This document shows, piece after piece, positions 8,486 to 17,571 of a stretch of DNA of 64,000 nucleotides. The stretch comes from Alphaproteobacteria bacterium GM7ARS4 (GTDB taxonomy: Bacteria > Pseudomonadota > Alphaproteobacteria > GM7ARS4), in NCBI GenBank assembly GCA_014332745.1, contig JACONL010000001.1, forward strand, positions 154,687 to 218,686, read 5' to 3'. The number at the start of each line of letters is the position of its first letter. The first letter of the stretch is position 1. Made by a program: the position numbers and the translations under genes. Under the pieces are notes generated by a model. That model saw nothing but the letters and a program-made list of their open reading frames with translations, searched no databases and was not told where the DNA came from.

Positions 8486-11400
8486 GGTGATACACCCTCC
8501 ATCATACGCTTCGCCGGCATAGGCGACGCGTTCGTTTTTCTCGTTCTGCCTTGCTTGTCGCCTTGCGCCTCACATGACACTGGTGAAGGCGCTGGTGAAG
8601 GCAATGTTTGCGCTGGCGTGTGTTCTGACACCCGCTCTGGTGGGGCGACTCTGTTGCGCTGTTCTTCCTGCTTCCCAAAAGGCCCATGAAACACCTGATG
8701 TAAGAGACTCTCCAATTCGCGTTTATGGCGAAACATCATGCCTGTCGCCGTCACGGCTGACCTCTTTCTTCCCACATAGAAGATATTGTCCGTTCCTGTT
8801 TTGTCCTTCATCTGTCGCACCCATGTGAGCTCTCGAAGACGGGGCGCGATGTAAGACCATGCGCCCATATTCTCTGGCTCCTCCTGACACCATATGAGAG
8901 GCACATGGGGATAGGCGCGTAAATACCCTTCGATGTCTAAGGCGGGAAAGGGATAGAGCTGCTCGACACGAAGCACCGCCACATCGTTGATTTTCTGCGT
9001 GTCGCGCCTCTCTATCACATCATAGTACACACGCCCCGAACATAAAACAATATGGCGCACAGAAGAAGGAGTCGTCAATGACAGCTCTGGTAAGACGCGC
9101 TTATACCCGTCCTTCGACTCAAAATCGGCAATGGACGATACACATGCCTTGTGCCGTAGAAGCGATTTCGGCGCCATGATGACCAAAGGACGGCGGAAGG
9201 GACGCCTCATCTGACGGCGCAAGAGATGGTAATAGTTTGCGGGAGTCGTGCAATTGGCAACAACCATATTCGTCTGAGCGCATGCCTGAAGGTAACGTTC
9301 GAGACGCGCCGACGAGTGGTCTGGACCTTGTCCTTCATAGCCATGAGGAAGCAACAGCACCAAGCCCGACATACGTAGCCATTTTTGCTCTGATGCCGTG
9401 ATGAATTGGTCGAGCATGACTTGCGCACCATTAGCAAAATCGCCAAATTGCGCCTCCCATATCACCAACGTGTGCGGCTCTGCCAAACTATAGCCATATT
9501 CGAATCCTAAAACGCCAGCCTCAGATAAAGGGGAATTGAGAATCTCACAAGGCGTATCACGAGCGCCCACATGCGCAAGCGCCATATAAGAACGCCCATC
9601 CTTCTGGTCTATCAACACAGCATGGCGCTGACCGAACGTGCCACGAGCGCTATCCTGACCGCTCAAACGTAAACCCGTCCCCTGCTTCAATAAAGACGCA
9701 AACGCCAATAACTCACCTGTCGCCCAATCGATGCCCTTGCCAGAGGCAACAGCGCGCAGGCGCGACGATAACAACGTCTTCAACTTTGGGTGGATATGAA
9801 AATCACGAGGATAAGAACATAACGTCGCCGCCAACCCCTTGAGTTCCTTATGGGTGAGAGGCGCACCATCTTCATTAAAGAGCGCCTTCGATGGCGAACG
9901 CCCCTTCCAACGCCCCTCCATCCAATCGGGACGAGGCGCTTTCTTCGTCGCCGGCGATGATTGCGCTTCCTGCATGCGACGCCTCAGGGTGTCCTGAAGC
10001 GCCTTATCGTCATCAGCCGTGATGACACCCGATGACACCAATTCCTCCGCAAAAATGTCTCGAACCGTCTTATGGCGACGAATAGCCTGATACATAAGAG
10101 GTTGCGTAAAAGAAGGCTCATCCACCTCGCTATGGCCATGGCGGCGATAACAATACATATCGACAATGACATCGCGCTGAAAACGATAACGATAGTCTGA
10201 AGCAATCTTCATCGCCCTCACCACTTGCACCACATCATCGCCATTCACATGAATGATGGGAATGGCAATGGATTTGCCATGGTCGGAACAATAAGGCGAT
10301 GAACGCGCATCCACAGGACTTGTCGTAAACCCTATCTGGTTATTGACAATGATATGCACCGTCCCACCCGTCCTATAGCCCTTGAGGTCAGAAAGGTCCA
10401 ACGTCTCCGTGACAATGCCCTGTCCCGCAAAGGCCGCATCCCCATGCACCAACACCCCTAACACCAAAGAGCGGTCTAATGCGCCATCATCACGCTGATG
10501 ATAACGCCATTGCTTCGCCCTCACCTTGCCTAAAACAACGGGATTGATGACTTCTAAATGGGAAGGATTCGCCGCCAAAGAGACATGAATCTCCTTGCCC
10601 GCAAAAACCCTGTCCGCTGACGCCCCCATGTGATATTTGACATCACCTTCGCCCTCAAGCCCCTCACCACTCTGTTCATTCACGGAAAAATGATAAAACA
10701 TCGTCTCATAAGGCGTCTCCATAATATGGGATAAAACATTTAAACGCCCACGATGCGCCATCCCTAACACGACATCCTTCGTCCCAACATCACATGCCGA
10801 TTTGAGTAAAAACTCTAACGCCACCAGCAAGGACTCCCCTCCCTCTAAACTGAAACGCTTCGTCCCCGTATAGGCGCGATGGAGAAAACGCTCGAACAAC
10901 TCACCTTCATTGACCTTCTTGAGCGCTAACAGCGATTCCTCACGAGACAAGGAAAAATCCACCCCCTGCTCCATAGAGTCACGTAGCCAGAGACGCTGTT
11001 CCTTGTCATCCACATGAGCATATTCCACAGCGATATGGCCGCCATAAATGCGGCGCAAACAGGATACCAAGCGGTGAGGCGTCATCACATGGCAACCCAA
11101 AAAGCCACCCACATAGACATCCGTCTTATCATCATGCGCATCTAACCCGTAATGGGACGGGTCTAAATCATCAAGGTGGCGTCTCTCACGCCGTCCCAAC
11201 GGGTCTAAATCGGCAAGATAATGCCCCCGCCCACGCATCGCCTGAATAAACAACACAGCCCCCATGCTCGCCCGCAACATCCTGTCGTCATAACGCCCGT
11301 CCTGTTGCCTTGTCTCTTGCGCGCCTTTATCCTGTGAGAGACGTCCATGGAGACTCTCGAAAAAATCGCGCCACTCTTGGGACACGGAAGAAGCATCGCG

Positions 11401-11499
11401 CACATAGGCATCGCCCATGGCTTCCAAAAATCCCGCACTGGACGCATCGAATGACGCGCCTCTCGTCCCTCCCATAGAACGACCAGATGTCTTGCCCAT
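8482..11499 (-). CDS. odhA: 2-oxoglutarate dehydrogenase E1 component
   Basis: This thiamine-diphosphate enzyme decarboxylates 2-oxoglutarate and passes succinyl to the lipoyl arm of OdhB. The product is 1005 residues from the chosen start. The N-terminal GFLEAMGDAYVRD stretch resembles the E2-binding segment. The ThDP/Mg site GDAAFAGQG and the NNQIGFT motif lie mid-protein, and the transketolase-like C-terminal domain follows. The start at 11499 is preferred over 11538 because GAGGAGG sits 7 nt upstream of it. The C-terminal 60 residues extend past the usual end in a low-complexity tail (Pro, Ala, Ser, Lys). It is the first gene of odhA-odhB-lpd. Confidence 0.94.
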   Translation of the reverse strand: MGKTSGRSMGGTRGASFDASSAGFLEAMGDAYVRDASSVSQEWRDFFESLHGRLSQDKGAQETRQQDGRYDDRMLRASMGAVLFIQAMRGRGHYLADLDPLGRRERRHLDDLDPSHYGLDAHDDKTDVYVGGFLGCHVMTPHRLVSCLRRIYGGHIAVEYAHVDDKEQRLWLRDSMEQGVDFSLSREESLLALKKVNEGELFERFLHRAYTGTKRFSLEGGESLLVALEFLLKSACDVGTKDVVLGMAHRGRLNVLSHIMETPYETMFYHFSVNEQSGEGLEGEGDVKYHMGASADRVFAGKEIHVSLAANPSHLEVINPVVLGKVRAKQWRYHQRDDGALDRSLVLGVLVHGDAAFAGQGIVTETLDLSDLKGYRTGGTVHIIVNNQIGFTTSPVDARSSPYCSDHGKSIAIPIIHVNGDDVVQVVRAMKIASDYRYRFQRDVIVDMYCYRRHGHSEVDEPSFTQPLMYQAIRRHKTVRDIFAEELVSSGVITADDDKALQDTLRRRMQEAQSSPATKKAPRPDWMEGRWKGRSPSKALFNEDGAPLTHKELKGLAATLCSYPRDFHIHPKLKTLLSSRLRAVASGKGIDWATGELLAFASLLKQGTGLRLSGQDSARGTFGQRHAVLIDQKDGRSYMALAHVGARDTPCEILNSPLSEAGVLGFEYGYSLAEPHTLVIWEAQFGDFANGAQVMLDQFITASEQKWLRMSGLVLLLPHGYEGQGPDHSSARLERYLQACAQTNMVVANCTTPANYYHLLRRQMRRPFRRPLVIMAPKSLLRHKACVSSIADFESKDGYKRVLPELSLTTPSSVRHIVLCSGRVYYDVIERRDTQKINDVAVLRVEQLYPFPALDIEGYLRAYPHVPLIWCQEEPENMGAWSYIAPRLRELTWVRQMKDKTGTDNIFYVGRKRSAVTATGMMFRHKRELESLLHQVFHGPFGKQEEQRNRVAPPERVSEHTPAQTLPSPAPSPVSCEAQGDKQGRTRKTNASPMPAKRMMEGVSP

Positions 11500-11527
11500 G
11501 GTTAAACCTCCTCGCCATACTCCCGAC

Positions 11528-11556
11528 TTTACACGCACGCACCCATCCTGTAGAAT
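11528..11556 (+). promoter_or_regulatory. Strong sigma-70-like promoter for the sulfotransferase-like gene
   Basis: TTTACA at 11528-11533 and TAGAAT at 11551-11556 are separated by 17 nt. Transcription would begin near 11563, just after the ATG at 11560, which argues that translation starts at the later ATG 11596. Confidence 0.5.
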
Positions 11557-11595
11557 GGAATGCTTTTACTATATAGTGTCCCTCACAAGGATACT

Positions 11596-13392
11596 ATGCC
11601 ATATACAAAAACATTGACGAGCATGCCGCCTAGAACCCCACCTAGAACCCATGTCCATACAGACCATGACCATGACGACACATATCGTCGAAAAGATATG
11701 AAGGTCTGCCTCGACATCATACGCTCCTTCCCCCAAAGATACAGCTATCCCTTGACACTTGTCTATCAAGTGGGACGAGTCGGCTCAACCTCGACTATGC
11801 ATGCCGTTAAAAGATACTATCCAGGCGCTGTCGTCCATATCCACGCCCTGAAGAATAACGAGAAACCCCAATTATGCCACATGCTCATACGCCTATGGAA
11901 AATGGTCTATCCCGTCCATATCATCACGCCCATCAGAGAGCCCTTGCCATGGAGCCTCTCTTTCTTCTTTCAGCAAGAAAAAGAACGTATCAACAGGGAC
12001 TATTCCCGCACTATCAGCGCACATGACGACAAGAGTCGACAGAAGCCACACAGAAGGCCAAACAAAAAATACATCAAAAATTTATGGACGTCATTCCTCA
12101 GAGACCATCTCACCCCTGCCATCGAACATTACGATACATGGTTTGATAAGAACATACGTAGGCATTTTCACATCGATGCCTTACGCATGCCTTTCCCCCA
12201 ACGAGGATACCAGACGTACCATCATCGCGCCCATAGACTGCTCGTCTTTCGCTCCGAATTGCCGGATCGAGAAAAAGAATCCATTCTTGCCTCTTTCCTC
12301 GATATCCCCCTCTGTGCCATCACAGCCCGCAACGTCTCAGCGAAAGGATACCTCAAGGCATGCTATCAAGCGCTCTCCCTCAAGACACACCGCCAAAAAC
12401 ACGCCGATGGTCGCGCCAAAAAAGTCGCCAAAAAATCTTTGAGAAAAGCCGCCAAAAAATCCCATATCACACGACATTTCTATTCTCTGACAGAGACACG
12501 ACAACATCAACGCCGCCAGCCACGAAAAAAACACAGGCGCTCCCTCAAAAGGATACGCACCTATCTGCAAAGTAAAAAGCAAATCGCTGGCCTACGCATG
12601 AAAATCCATAAGACGAAGAATCCAAACATCGCCCTTATCTATCAGATGGGAAAAGTTGGCTCGTCCGCCATCCTTGACGCGATGGTGCGTTCCTATCGAG
12701 GCGCCGTCTTCCATACACACAATCTGTCCTCACCACCAGACAAGACGCGCCATATCCACACGTATGTGAAACAATGGATACAAGACCACCCGACCTATAC
12801 TATATCCCTCGTGCGCAATCCCCTCGAACAGGCCATCTCGTGGTTTTTCGATAATCTGAGAACCTATAGCCCGTCTGGACATGCCTTACTCCAACAACAG
12901 CACCATGATATGAATGCCATAGAGCTCAGCCCATATCTCCAAGCCTTTCACAAGCACTATGACGCCATCCTCCATCGAACGGAACATTGGTATCAAAACA
13001 ACATAGAAAAATATCTCCATATCGATGTGTACGCGCGGGAATTCCCGCACCATCAAGGCTACAGCATTTATGAACAAGGACATCATAAGCTCCTCCTCAT
13101 GCGTAGCGAATGTCCAGACGCACAGAAAACGCACATGATACGCGCCTTTATCGAAGCAGAGGATCTGTGTGTCCTACGTTCCAATGTGACAGCGTTGCGT
13201 CCCACAGCATCACTCTATACACGCCTGAAAAGGCATATCGTCCTCGACAAAAATCAAGTGGAGGCTCTACGCTCATCACGCTTCTTCCGCCACTTCTATG
13301 AACCAGACACCATCGAGGCAACATGCGCAGTTTATGGGCATGAAAGACCACAGCATGCGCGCCCGGGAAGACTCGAACTCCCAACCTCCTGA
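11596..13392 (+). CDS. Two-domain sulfotransferase-like protein (putative capsular polysaccharide synthesis family)
   Basis: The protein (598 residues from ATG 11596, with AAGGA 4-5 nt upstream) holds two copies of a sulfotransferase-like fold. Each begins with a PAPS-loop-like motif, YQVGRVGSTS near residue 57 and YQMGKVGSSA near 349. Each has a second conserved segment, a PIREP or VRNPLEQAISWFF motif, matching the 3'-phosphate-binding region of sulfotransferases. The pattern resembles the 'putative capsular polysaccharide synthesis' family. A likely role is transfer of sulfate to a glycan or lipid, which is inference. Domain 1 carries a Lys/Ala-rich insertion with repeated KK pairs. The native stop seems lost: the last dozen residues (ARPGRLELPTS) are antisense tRNA-Arg. 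Confidence 0.62.
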   Translation: MPYTKTLTSMPPRTPPRTHVHTDHDHDDTYRRKDMKVCLDIIRSFPQRYSYPLTLVYQVGRVGSTSTMHAVKRYYPGAVVHIHALKNNEKPQLCHMLIRLWKMVYPVHIITPIREPLPWSLSFFFQQEKERINRDYSRTISAHDDKSRQKPHRRPNKKYIKNLWTSFLRDHLTPAIEHYDTWFDKNIRRHFHIDALRMPFPQRGYQTYHHRAHRLLVFRSELPDREKESILASFLDIPLCAITARNVSAKGYLKACYQALSLKTHRQKHADGRAKKVAKKSLRKAAKKSHITRHFYSLTETRQHQRRQPRKKHRRSLKRIRTYLQSKKQIAGLRMKIHKTKNPNIALIYQMGKVGSSAILDAMVRSYRGAVFHTHNLSSPPDKTRHIHTYVKQWIQDHPTYTISLVRNPLEQAISWFFDNLRTYSPSGHALLQQQHHDMNAIELSPYLQAFHKHYDAILHRTEHWYQNNIEKYLHIDVYAREFPHHQGYSIYEQGHHKLLLMRSECPDAQKTHMIRAFIEAEDLCVLRSNVTALRPTASLYTRLKRHIVLDKNQVEALRSSRFFRHFYEPDTIEATCAVYGHERPQHARPGRLELPTS

Positions 13393-13431
13393 TCCGTAGT
13401 CAGACGCTCTATCCAATTGAGCTACGGGCGC
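13358..13431 (-). tRNA. tRNA-Arg (ACG)
   Basis: The cloverleaf folds fully. The acceptor GCGCCCG pairs with CGGGCGC and the discriminator is G. The D-arm contains AGCTCAATTGGAT, the anticodon arm is TCTGACTACGGATCAGG with anticodon ACG, and the T-arm contains GTTCGAG. CCA is not encoded. Its 3' half overlaps the end of the opposite-strand sulfotransferase-like ORF by 35 nt. Confidence 0.95.
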
Positions 13432-13439
13432 GTTTCGTG

Positions 13440-13468
13440 CTAAAGTAGTGGAGAAGAAGTATAGTCAA
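13440..13468 (-). promoter_or_regulatory. Possible tRNA-Arg promoter with an overlapping palindrome
   Basis: On the minus strand TTGACT (13468-13463) and CTTTAG (13445-13440) are 17 nt apart. The -35 is half of a perfect inverted repeat, AGTCAA-TTT-TTGACT, at 13463-13477. The predicted start would fall only about 2 nt before the mature tRNA end, which is tight. Confidence 0.28.
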
Positions 13469-13515
13469 TTTTTGACTCCTTCACAATCGTTCAATCGTTC
13501 AATAGCTCACAGGCG

Positions 13516-15330
13516 ATGCAAGAAAAGCTCAAACCCATGATCTCCCTCCCCCATGTCGCCCATCTGGTGAAGGAAATCAATATCATCAACGCCACCATCG
13601 AACCCTTTCGAGACGATATTACCGACTTTAAGACGCTGGACAAGAAACCGCCCCGCACGATCATCGCACTCCATCACGCCCAAAATGATGAGAGCCTCTG
13701 CGACCTCTATCATACCTTACGCCATAACACATCCCTGCCCGTCGCCTCCATGTATGGCACGCCCGACGGACAATATAGCATCATGAAACTCTTCATGAAA
13801 CAATGGGTGAAGCTCCATTCCCTCTTTTGTGTCACGCTCTTCTATCATCCCATCGAACAAAGCTTTCGTATGTTCCTCGCCTCTCTCTATGACAGGGAAA
13901 AATCGCTCCAACAGAATCTACAACACTATAAAACCATACGCCATAGATTAATCAAGCAAGCCACCGCATGGATAGCATCGACCTATCTCAGCGGTTTTGG
14001 TATCAACCCCTACGCCCACCCTTTCCCAAAAGAACGAGGCTGGGCTCTCTACCATTACGGACAACATCGATTCCTCTTTCTCTCAGCGTACATCCCCCAT
14101 AAAAAAAGAGACAGCATCATTCAAAAAGCCCTCTCCATCAAGACATGGGAGACACCACCAAAAGACAAGGCAACAGACGCCCTCATGCCGTGCACACAAG
14201 AGACAAAGGAAGCGCATCAGGCATGCTATGACGCCATGCAAGAACATCAGCATTTCGCGCCGCACGTCATCAATGCCATCAAAGAGTCCCCCATGTGCCA
14301 ACATTTCTATACCGCTGAGCACATCACAAGCCTGCTGACGCCCTACCTCTATGATGTCGCCAGCGCCCACCGATTCGACCCCTCACACAAAAAAACATCC
14401 ACAAAAGGCGACCCCTTTATCATCCCTGCACAAGCAAAAAAAGGCGACACAAAACAGCATATCGACGTCGCCTTTAGCACCTACGACCTCACCATTGTGA
14501 AACATGGCATGGAACGCGCCCTTCGAAGCCATGTCATCAACCTCGTCTGTGTCTATCAAATGGGGAAGGTTGGCTCAACGTCCATTCATCAAGCCCTAAA
14601 ACATTCCTATCAAGGATGTAGTCTCCATTTTCATCACCTCAACGACCATCAACGTTGCACGCCTAAGAATCACTTTGTCCTCGCATGGGCAGAACGCGGA
14701 TACCCCATGTCGTTCATCATTCCCGTTCGCAACCCTCTCGAACGCTGTATCTCGTGGTTTTTCGATGGACTCCACGAATATGCGCCAGAATGGGAAGCAG
14801 AATTGAAAAAACGCCAAGCCGAAGGCGATACACGGGATTTCCTTAAAACTATCCCGCTCAAAGAATGGGAAAAAAGATTCTTTAGCGTTTATCCCAACAT
14901 CGAAACATCAGCCGCCACATGGTTCGATAGGAATCTTAAACATTATTTCGATTTTGATGCCTTTGCTCTCGACTTCCCTCGCGACAAAGGATACCTTGTC
15001 CATAGGCGTCATAACCTTCAATTTCTTATCCTACAGAGCGAACTGCCCAACGTCGCTAAAGAGCATATCATCAAGAATTTTCTCGGACTCGCCGACCTTC
15101 ACTTGAACACACTCAATAAAACAGACGACAAGCCACATAGCGCTATCTATACTCAATTTAAACAGAACGTGACATTCAGCAAAGAACAAATGGACCATAT
15201 CTGTTCCAGACAACTCTTCACGCATTTTTACACTCAAGAGACCATCGATGCCACAAGACAACATTATATGGCCGCCTCCCCCACAGCACACACGCCAAGC
15301 TTGACATTGACAGAAAAAAGTTCTTTATAG
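13516..15330 (+). CDS. Two-domain sulfotransferase-like protein with a decayed first domain
   Basis: This 604-residue paralogue of the gene at 11596 lies on the other side of tRNA-Arg. The second domain is intact: YQMGKVGSTS near residue 345, the segment PVRNPLERCISWFF about 55 residues on, and a C-terminal HFYTQETIDATRQHY. The first domain keeps the size and the C-terminal landmarks (PFPKERGWALYHYGQHRFLFL) but its nucleotide loop is gone: HHAQNDES stands where YQMGKVGS would be. It may therefore bind partners or substrate rather than catalyse. The family match is to putative capsular polysaccharide synthesis/sulfotransferase proteins. The substrate is unknown. Confidence 0.6.
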   Translation: MQEKLKPMISLPHVAHLVKEINIINATIEPFRDDITDFKTLDKKPPRTIIALHHAQNDESLCDLYHTLRHNTSLPVASMYGTPDGQYSIMKLFMKQWVKLHSLFCVTLFYHPIEQSFRMFLASLYDREKSLQQNLQHYKTIRHRLIKQATAWIASTYLSGFGINPYAHPFPKERGWALYHYGQHRFLFLSAYIPHKKRDSIIQKALSIKTWETPPKDKATDALMPCTQETKEAHQACYDAMQEHQHFAPHVINAIKESPMCQHFYTAEHITSLLTPYLYDVASAHRFDPSHKKTSTKGDPFIIPAQAKKGDTKQHIDVAFSTYDLTIVKHGMERALRSHVINLVCVYQMGKVGSTSIHQALKHSYQGCSLHFHHLNDHQRCTPKNHFVLAWAERGYPMSFIIPVRNPLERCISWFFDGLHEYAPEWEAELKKRQAEGDTRDFLKTIPLKEWEKRFFSVYPNIETSAATWFDRNLKHYFDFDAFALDFPRDKGYLVHRRHNLQFLILQSELPNVAKEHIIKNFLGLADLHLNTLNKTDDKPHSAIYTQFKQNVTFSKEQMDHICSRQLFTHFYTQETIDATRQHYMAASPTAHTPSLTLTEKSSL

Positions 15331-15364
15331 GATAGAGAGAACATCGTTTCACAATCCTCTTGAT

Positions 15365-16069
15365 ATGTTCACGACAATGAAGACACGCCCGACAAGAACA
15401 CTCTCAACACTCTCCGTAGGCCTCTTAAGCCTTGTCGCTCTGCCCTCCTGTGGACAGAACGGATTTTTCTCTGACCGCTATATCGACACCGACTACACCA
15501 TACAGACGGCGCGTGAACGTGACGAACAAGCCGTTGCCGAAGGCAAACCCACGATCAAGGAAAGGCTCGTCAAAGCCAATAAGGACGAATTGCGCCAAGA
15601 AATTATCCAGCGTATCAAGGAAAATCTTCGCGCTGAGAGGGAAAAAGCGCGCAGGGAACGCGCTCTCGCCGCCGAGGAAGCGCCAGACGCCAACAGACAG
15701 CGCAACATCGCCGCCCTCAAAACGACCCTCTCCAGCGTCTTGCAGAAAGAACGGCGTGAACGTATCAAAAGAGGCTTCGCCACCATATCCTTTGACGAGG
15801 ACAAGGACGATTACCAAGAACGTATCTTACAGACCGTCAGAGCCGCCCTCGCTAAAGATGCCGATAGTCAATTTATCCTTGGCGCTATCACGCCAGAAGG
15901 CGCAAACACAGACGAGCAAAAGGAACACACGACGCGCGCACGACAGAAAATTAGTGAAGTCGCCAACGTCATTATCAGCAACACAGGCATGCCAAAAAAT
16001 AATCTCTCTTATTCCATTATCAGCCGCAACGACAATACGGATACCATTGTCTTGCGTATCAAAAAATAA
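15365..16069 (+). CDS. Hypothetical lipoprotein with charged coiled coil
   Basis: The 234-residue product starts with a lipoprotein signal peptide ending LVALPSC, with Cys29 as the probable lipidated residue. Residues about 50-125 are very rich in Glu, Arg, Lys and Ala and should form a helical coiled coil. The C-terminal 60 residues (QKISEVANVIISNTGMPKN) look like a small folded domain. It is not recognised as a known family. It follows the sulfotransferase-like genes on the same strand after 34 nt and may share their transcript. ATG 15377 is an alternative start. Confidence 0.6.
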   Translation: MFTTMKTRPTRTLSTLSVGLLSLVALPSCGQNGFFSDRYIDTDYTIQTARERDEQAVAEGKPTIKERLVKANKDELRQEIIQRIKENLRAEREKARRERALAAEEAPDANRQRNIAALKTTLSSVLQKERRERIKRGFATISFDEDKDDYQERILQTVRAALAKDADSQFILGAITPEGANTDEQKEHTTRARQKISEVANVIISNTGMPKNNLSYSIISRNDNTDTIVLRIKK

Positions 16070-16093
16070 ACATGCCCGCTCAATGCCCTCCCA

Positions 16094-16426
16094 ATGCCCC
16101 TCTCAATGAATGAACATCAATTCATCACCCTTGCCGAGTCGTGCATGGACAGCATACGCACAGCCTTAGAGGATGCCGATATAGACGTGGATGATGATGA
16201 CGATGTCCTCACCATTCACTTGGGGGATGGACGCCAATTGATTCTCAATAAACACCGACCCATGCAACAATTATGGCTCTCTTCTCCCTTCTCAGGGGCA
16301 AGCCATTATCGCTATGACGCACAAAGCACCACATGGCGTAATACGCGTCACCCAGACGACACCCTCCCGCATAAACTCTACCAAGAAATCAACAGCCACA
16401 CAGACAAACATATTAAAACGCCATGA
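16094..16426 (+). CDS. cyaY: Frataxin-like iron donor protein CyaY
   Basis: This small acidic protein of the frataxin fold (106-110 residues) modulates iron delivery and cysteine desulfurase activity in Fe-S cluster assembly. Visible landmarks are an acidic helix and strand (DADIDVDDDDDVLTI), the strand LILNKHRPMQQLWLSSPFSG with the conserved QLWLSSP core, and the following HYRYD. Length matches bacterial CyaY. ATG 16106 is an alternative start; neither has a clear ribosome site. It is followed by the convergent type III secretion genes. Confidence 0.8.
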   Translation: MPLSMNEHQFITLAESCMDSIRTALEDADIDVDDDDDVLTIHLGDGRQLILNKHRPMQQLWLSSPFSGASHYRYDAQSTTWRNTRHPDDTLPHKLYQEINSHTDKHIKTP

Positions 16427-16503
16427 CTTAAAAACGCCATGACAGGCGCGTCACGCCCGCATCACGCCTATGGCACATGACACATGGCACGGGCATGCGC
16501 CAC

Positions 16504-17571
16504 TCACGGGGATTGGCTTTGCTTGAGTTTCTGTAACCAACGGAACACGGCAGAAACCTCCTCGATGAGGTCAGAGGGAATATAGCTCTCTTCTTCCACC
16601 GAACTATAGAGGGACCGCGCCAAAGGCACATTCTGCATGATAGGAATGCCCTCCTTCGTTGCTGTCTCTGTTATCAAGCGCGCCATTCCGCCCTCTCCCT
16701 TCGCAAGAAGAATGGGAAGGGGTGTCTTGCCCTTTTCATAATAGAGTGCCACCGCAATATGCTTGGGGTTTGTGACAATGACGGACGCTTTCTTCACTTT
16801 CTCTGTCATCTGATTCATAGCGATCTCCTGGAACATTTGTTTGCGTTTGCCCTTGATATGGGGGTCTCCCTCCATCTCTTTATATTCACGCTTCACTTCA
16901 TCCTTTGTCATCATCAAGTCCTTGGTGTGCAATTTTTTCTTGATAAGAAAATCCGCCGCGCCGATCACAACAAAAATCATCACGGAAAAAAAGGCCAATT
17001 GCCCCACCATCGAGGCGAATAAGACAAGAACACAGACGATACCACACACCGACGGCGCATGAAGAATGTCGTGCAACGTCCCTAAAATGACATGGTAAAG
17101 AACAAAGGTGAGCAATAAGACTTTGAGGACATTCATAAGAAACTCGAGGAGTTTCTTTTTGCCAAAGATGTTCTTGGCATTGTTGACAGGGTTGATTTTA
17201 TTCATGTCTGGCTTGAGGGCTTCGAACGCCATAAGAGGGCCGAATTGGAGCATATAGGCAAGAATGCCAATGACAATGATGATAAGAATCACTGGCGCAA
17301 TGATCGTCATGGCCAAAGCAAAGACCGCCTCGAGGGTGAGACCCAGTGCGACGTCGAATTCTTCGTCCAAGAAATAGGCGGGGCTTTGTATCATGGTGCT
17401 TAAGGCATCGACCCAATCGCTCCCAAGATAGGCCATCGTCCCAAACAACGCCCCTAACAGGATGGCAGACGCAAAATCTTTGCTAACAGCGACTTGCCCC
17501 TTCTTACGCGCATCACGTATTTTTTTCGGCGTTGGCAGTTCTGTCTTTTCGCCGCTACTCTGTCCGCTCAT
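16504..17571 (-). CDS. sctU: Type III secretion export apparatus protein SctU
   Basis: The 355-residue protein is the YscU/FlhB-family switch of the export gate. The N-terminus SGEKTELPTPKKIRDARKKGQVA is the classic signature. Four membrane segments follow (about 28-50, 75-110, 140-165 and 180-205), then the cytoplasmic domain. The autocleavage motif reads NPKH (residues 268-271) instead of the usual NPTH. The C-terminal PLPILLAKGEG, VPLARSLY and YIPSDLIEEVSAVFRWL match injectisome SctU more closely than flagellar FlhB. The start overlaps the sctT stop by 4 nt. Last gene of sctQRSTU. Confidence 0.86.
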   Translation of the reverse strand: MSGQSSGEKTELPTPKKIRDARKKGQVAVSKDFASAILLGALFGTMAYLGSDWVDALSTMIQSPAYFLDEEFDVALGLTLEAVFALAMTIIAPVILIIIVIGILAYMLQFGPLMAFEALKPDMNKINPVNNAKNIFGKKKLLEFLMNVLKVLLLTFVLYHVILGTLHDILHAPSVCGIVCVLVLFASMVGQLAFFSVMIFVVIGAADFLIKKKLHTKDLMMTKDEVKREYKEMEGDPHIKGKRKQMFQEIAMNQMTEKVKKASVIVTNPKHIAVALYYEKGKTPLPILLAKGEGGMARLITETATKEGIPIMQNVPLARSLYSSVEEESYIPSDLIEEVSAVFRWLQKLKQSQSP

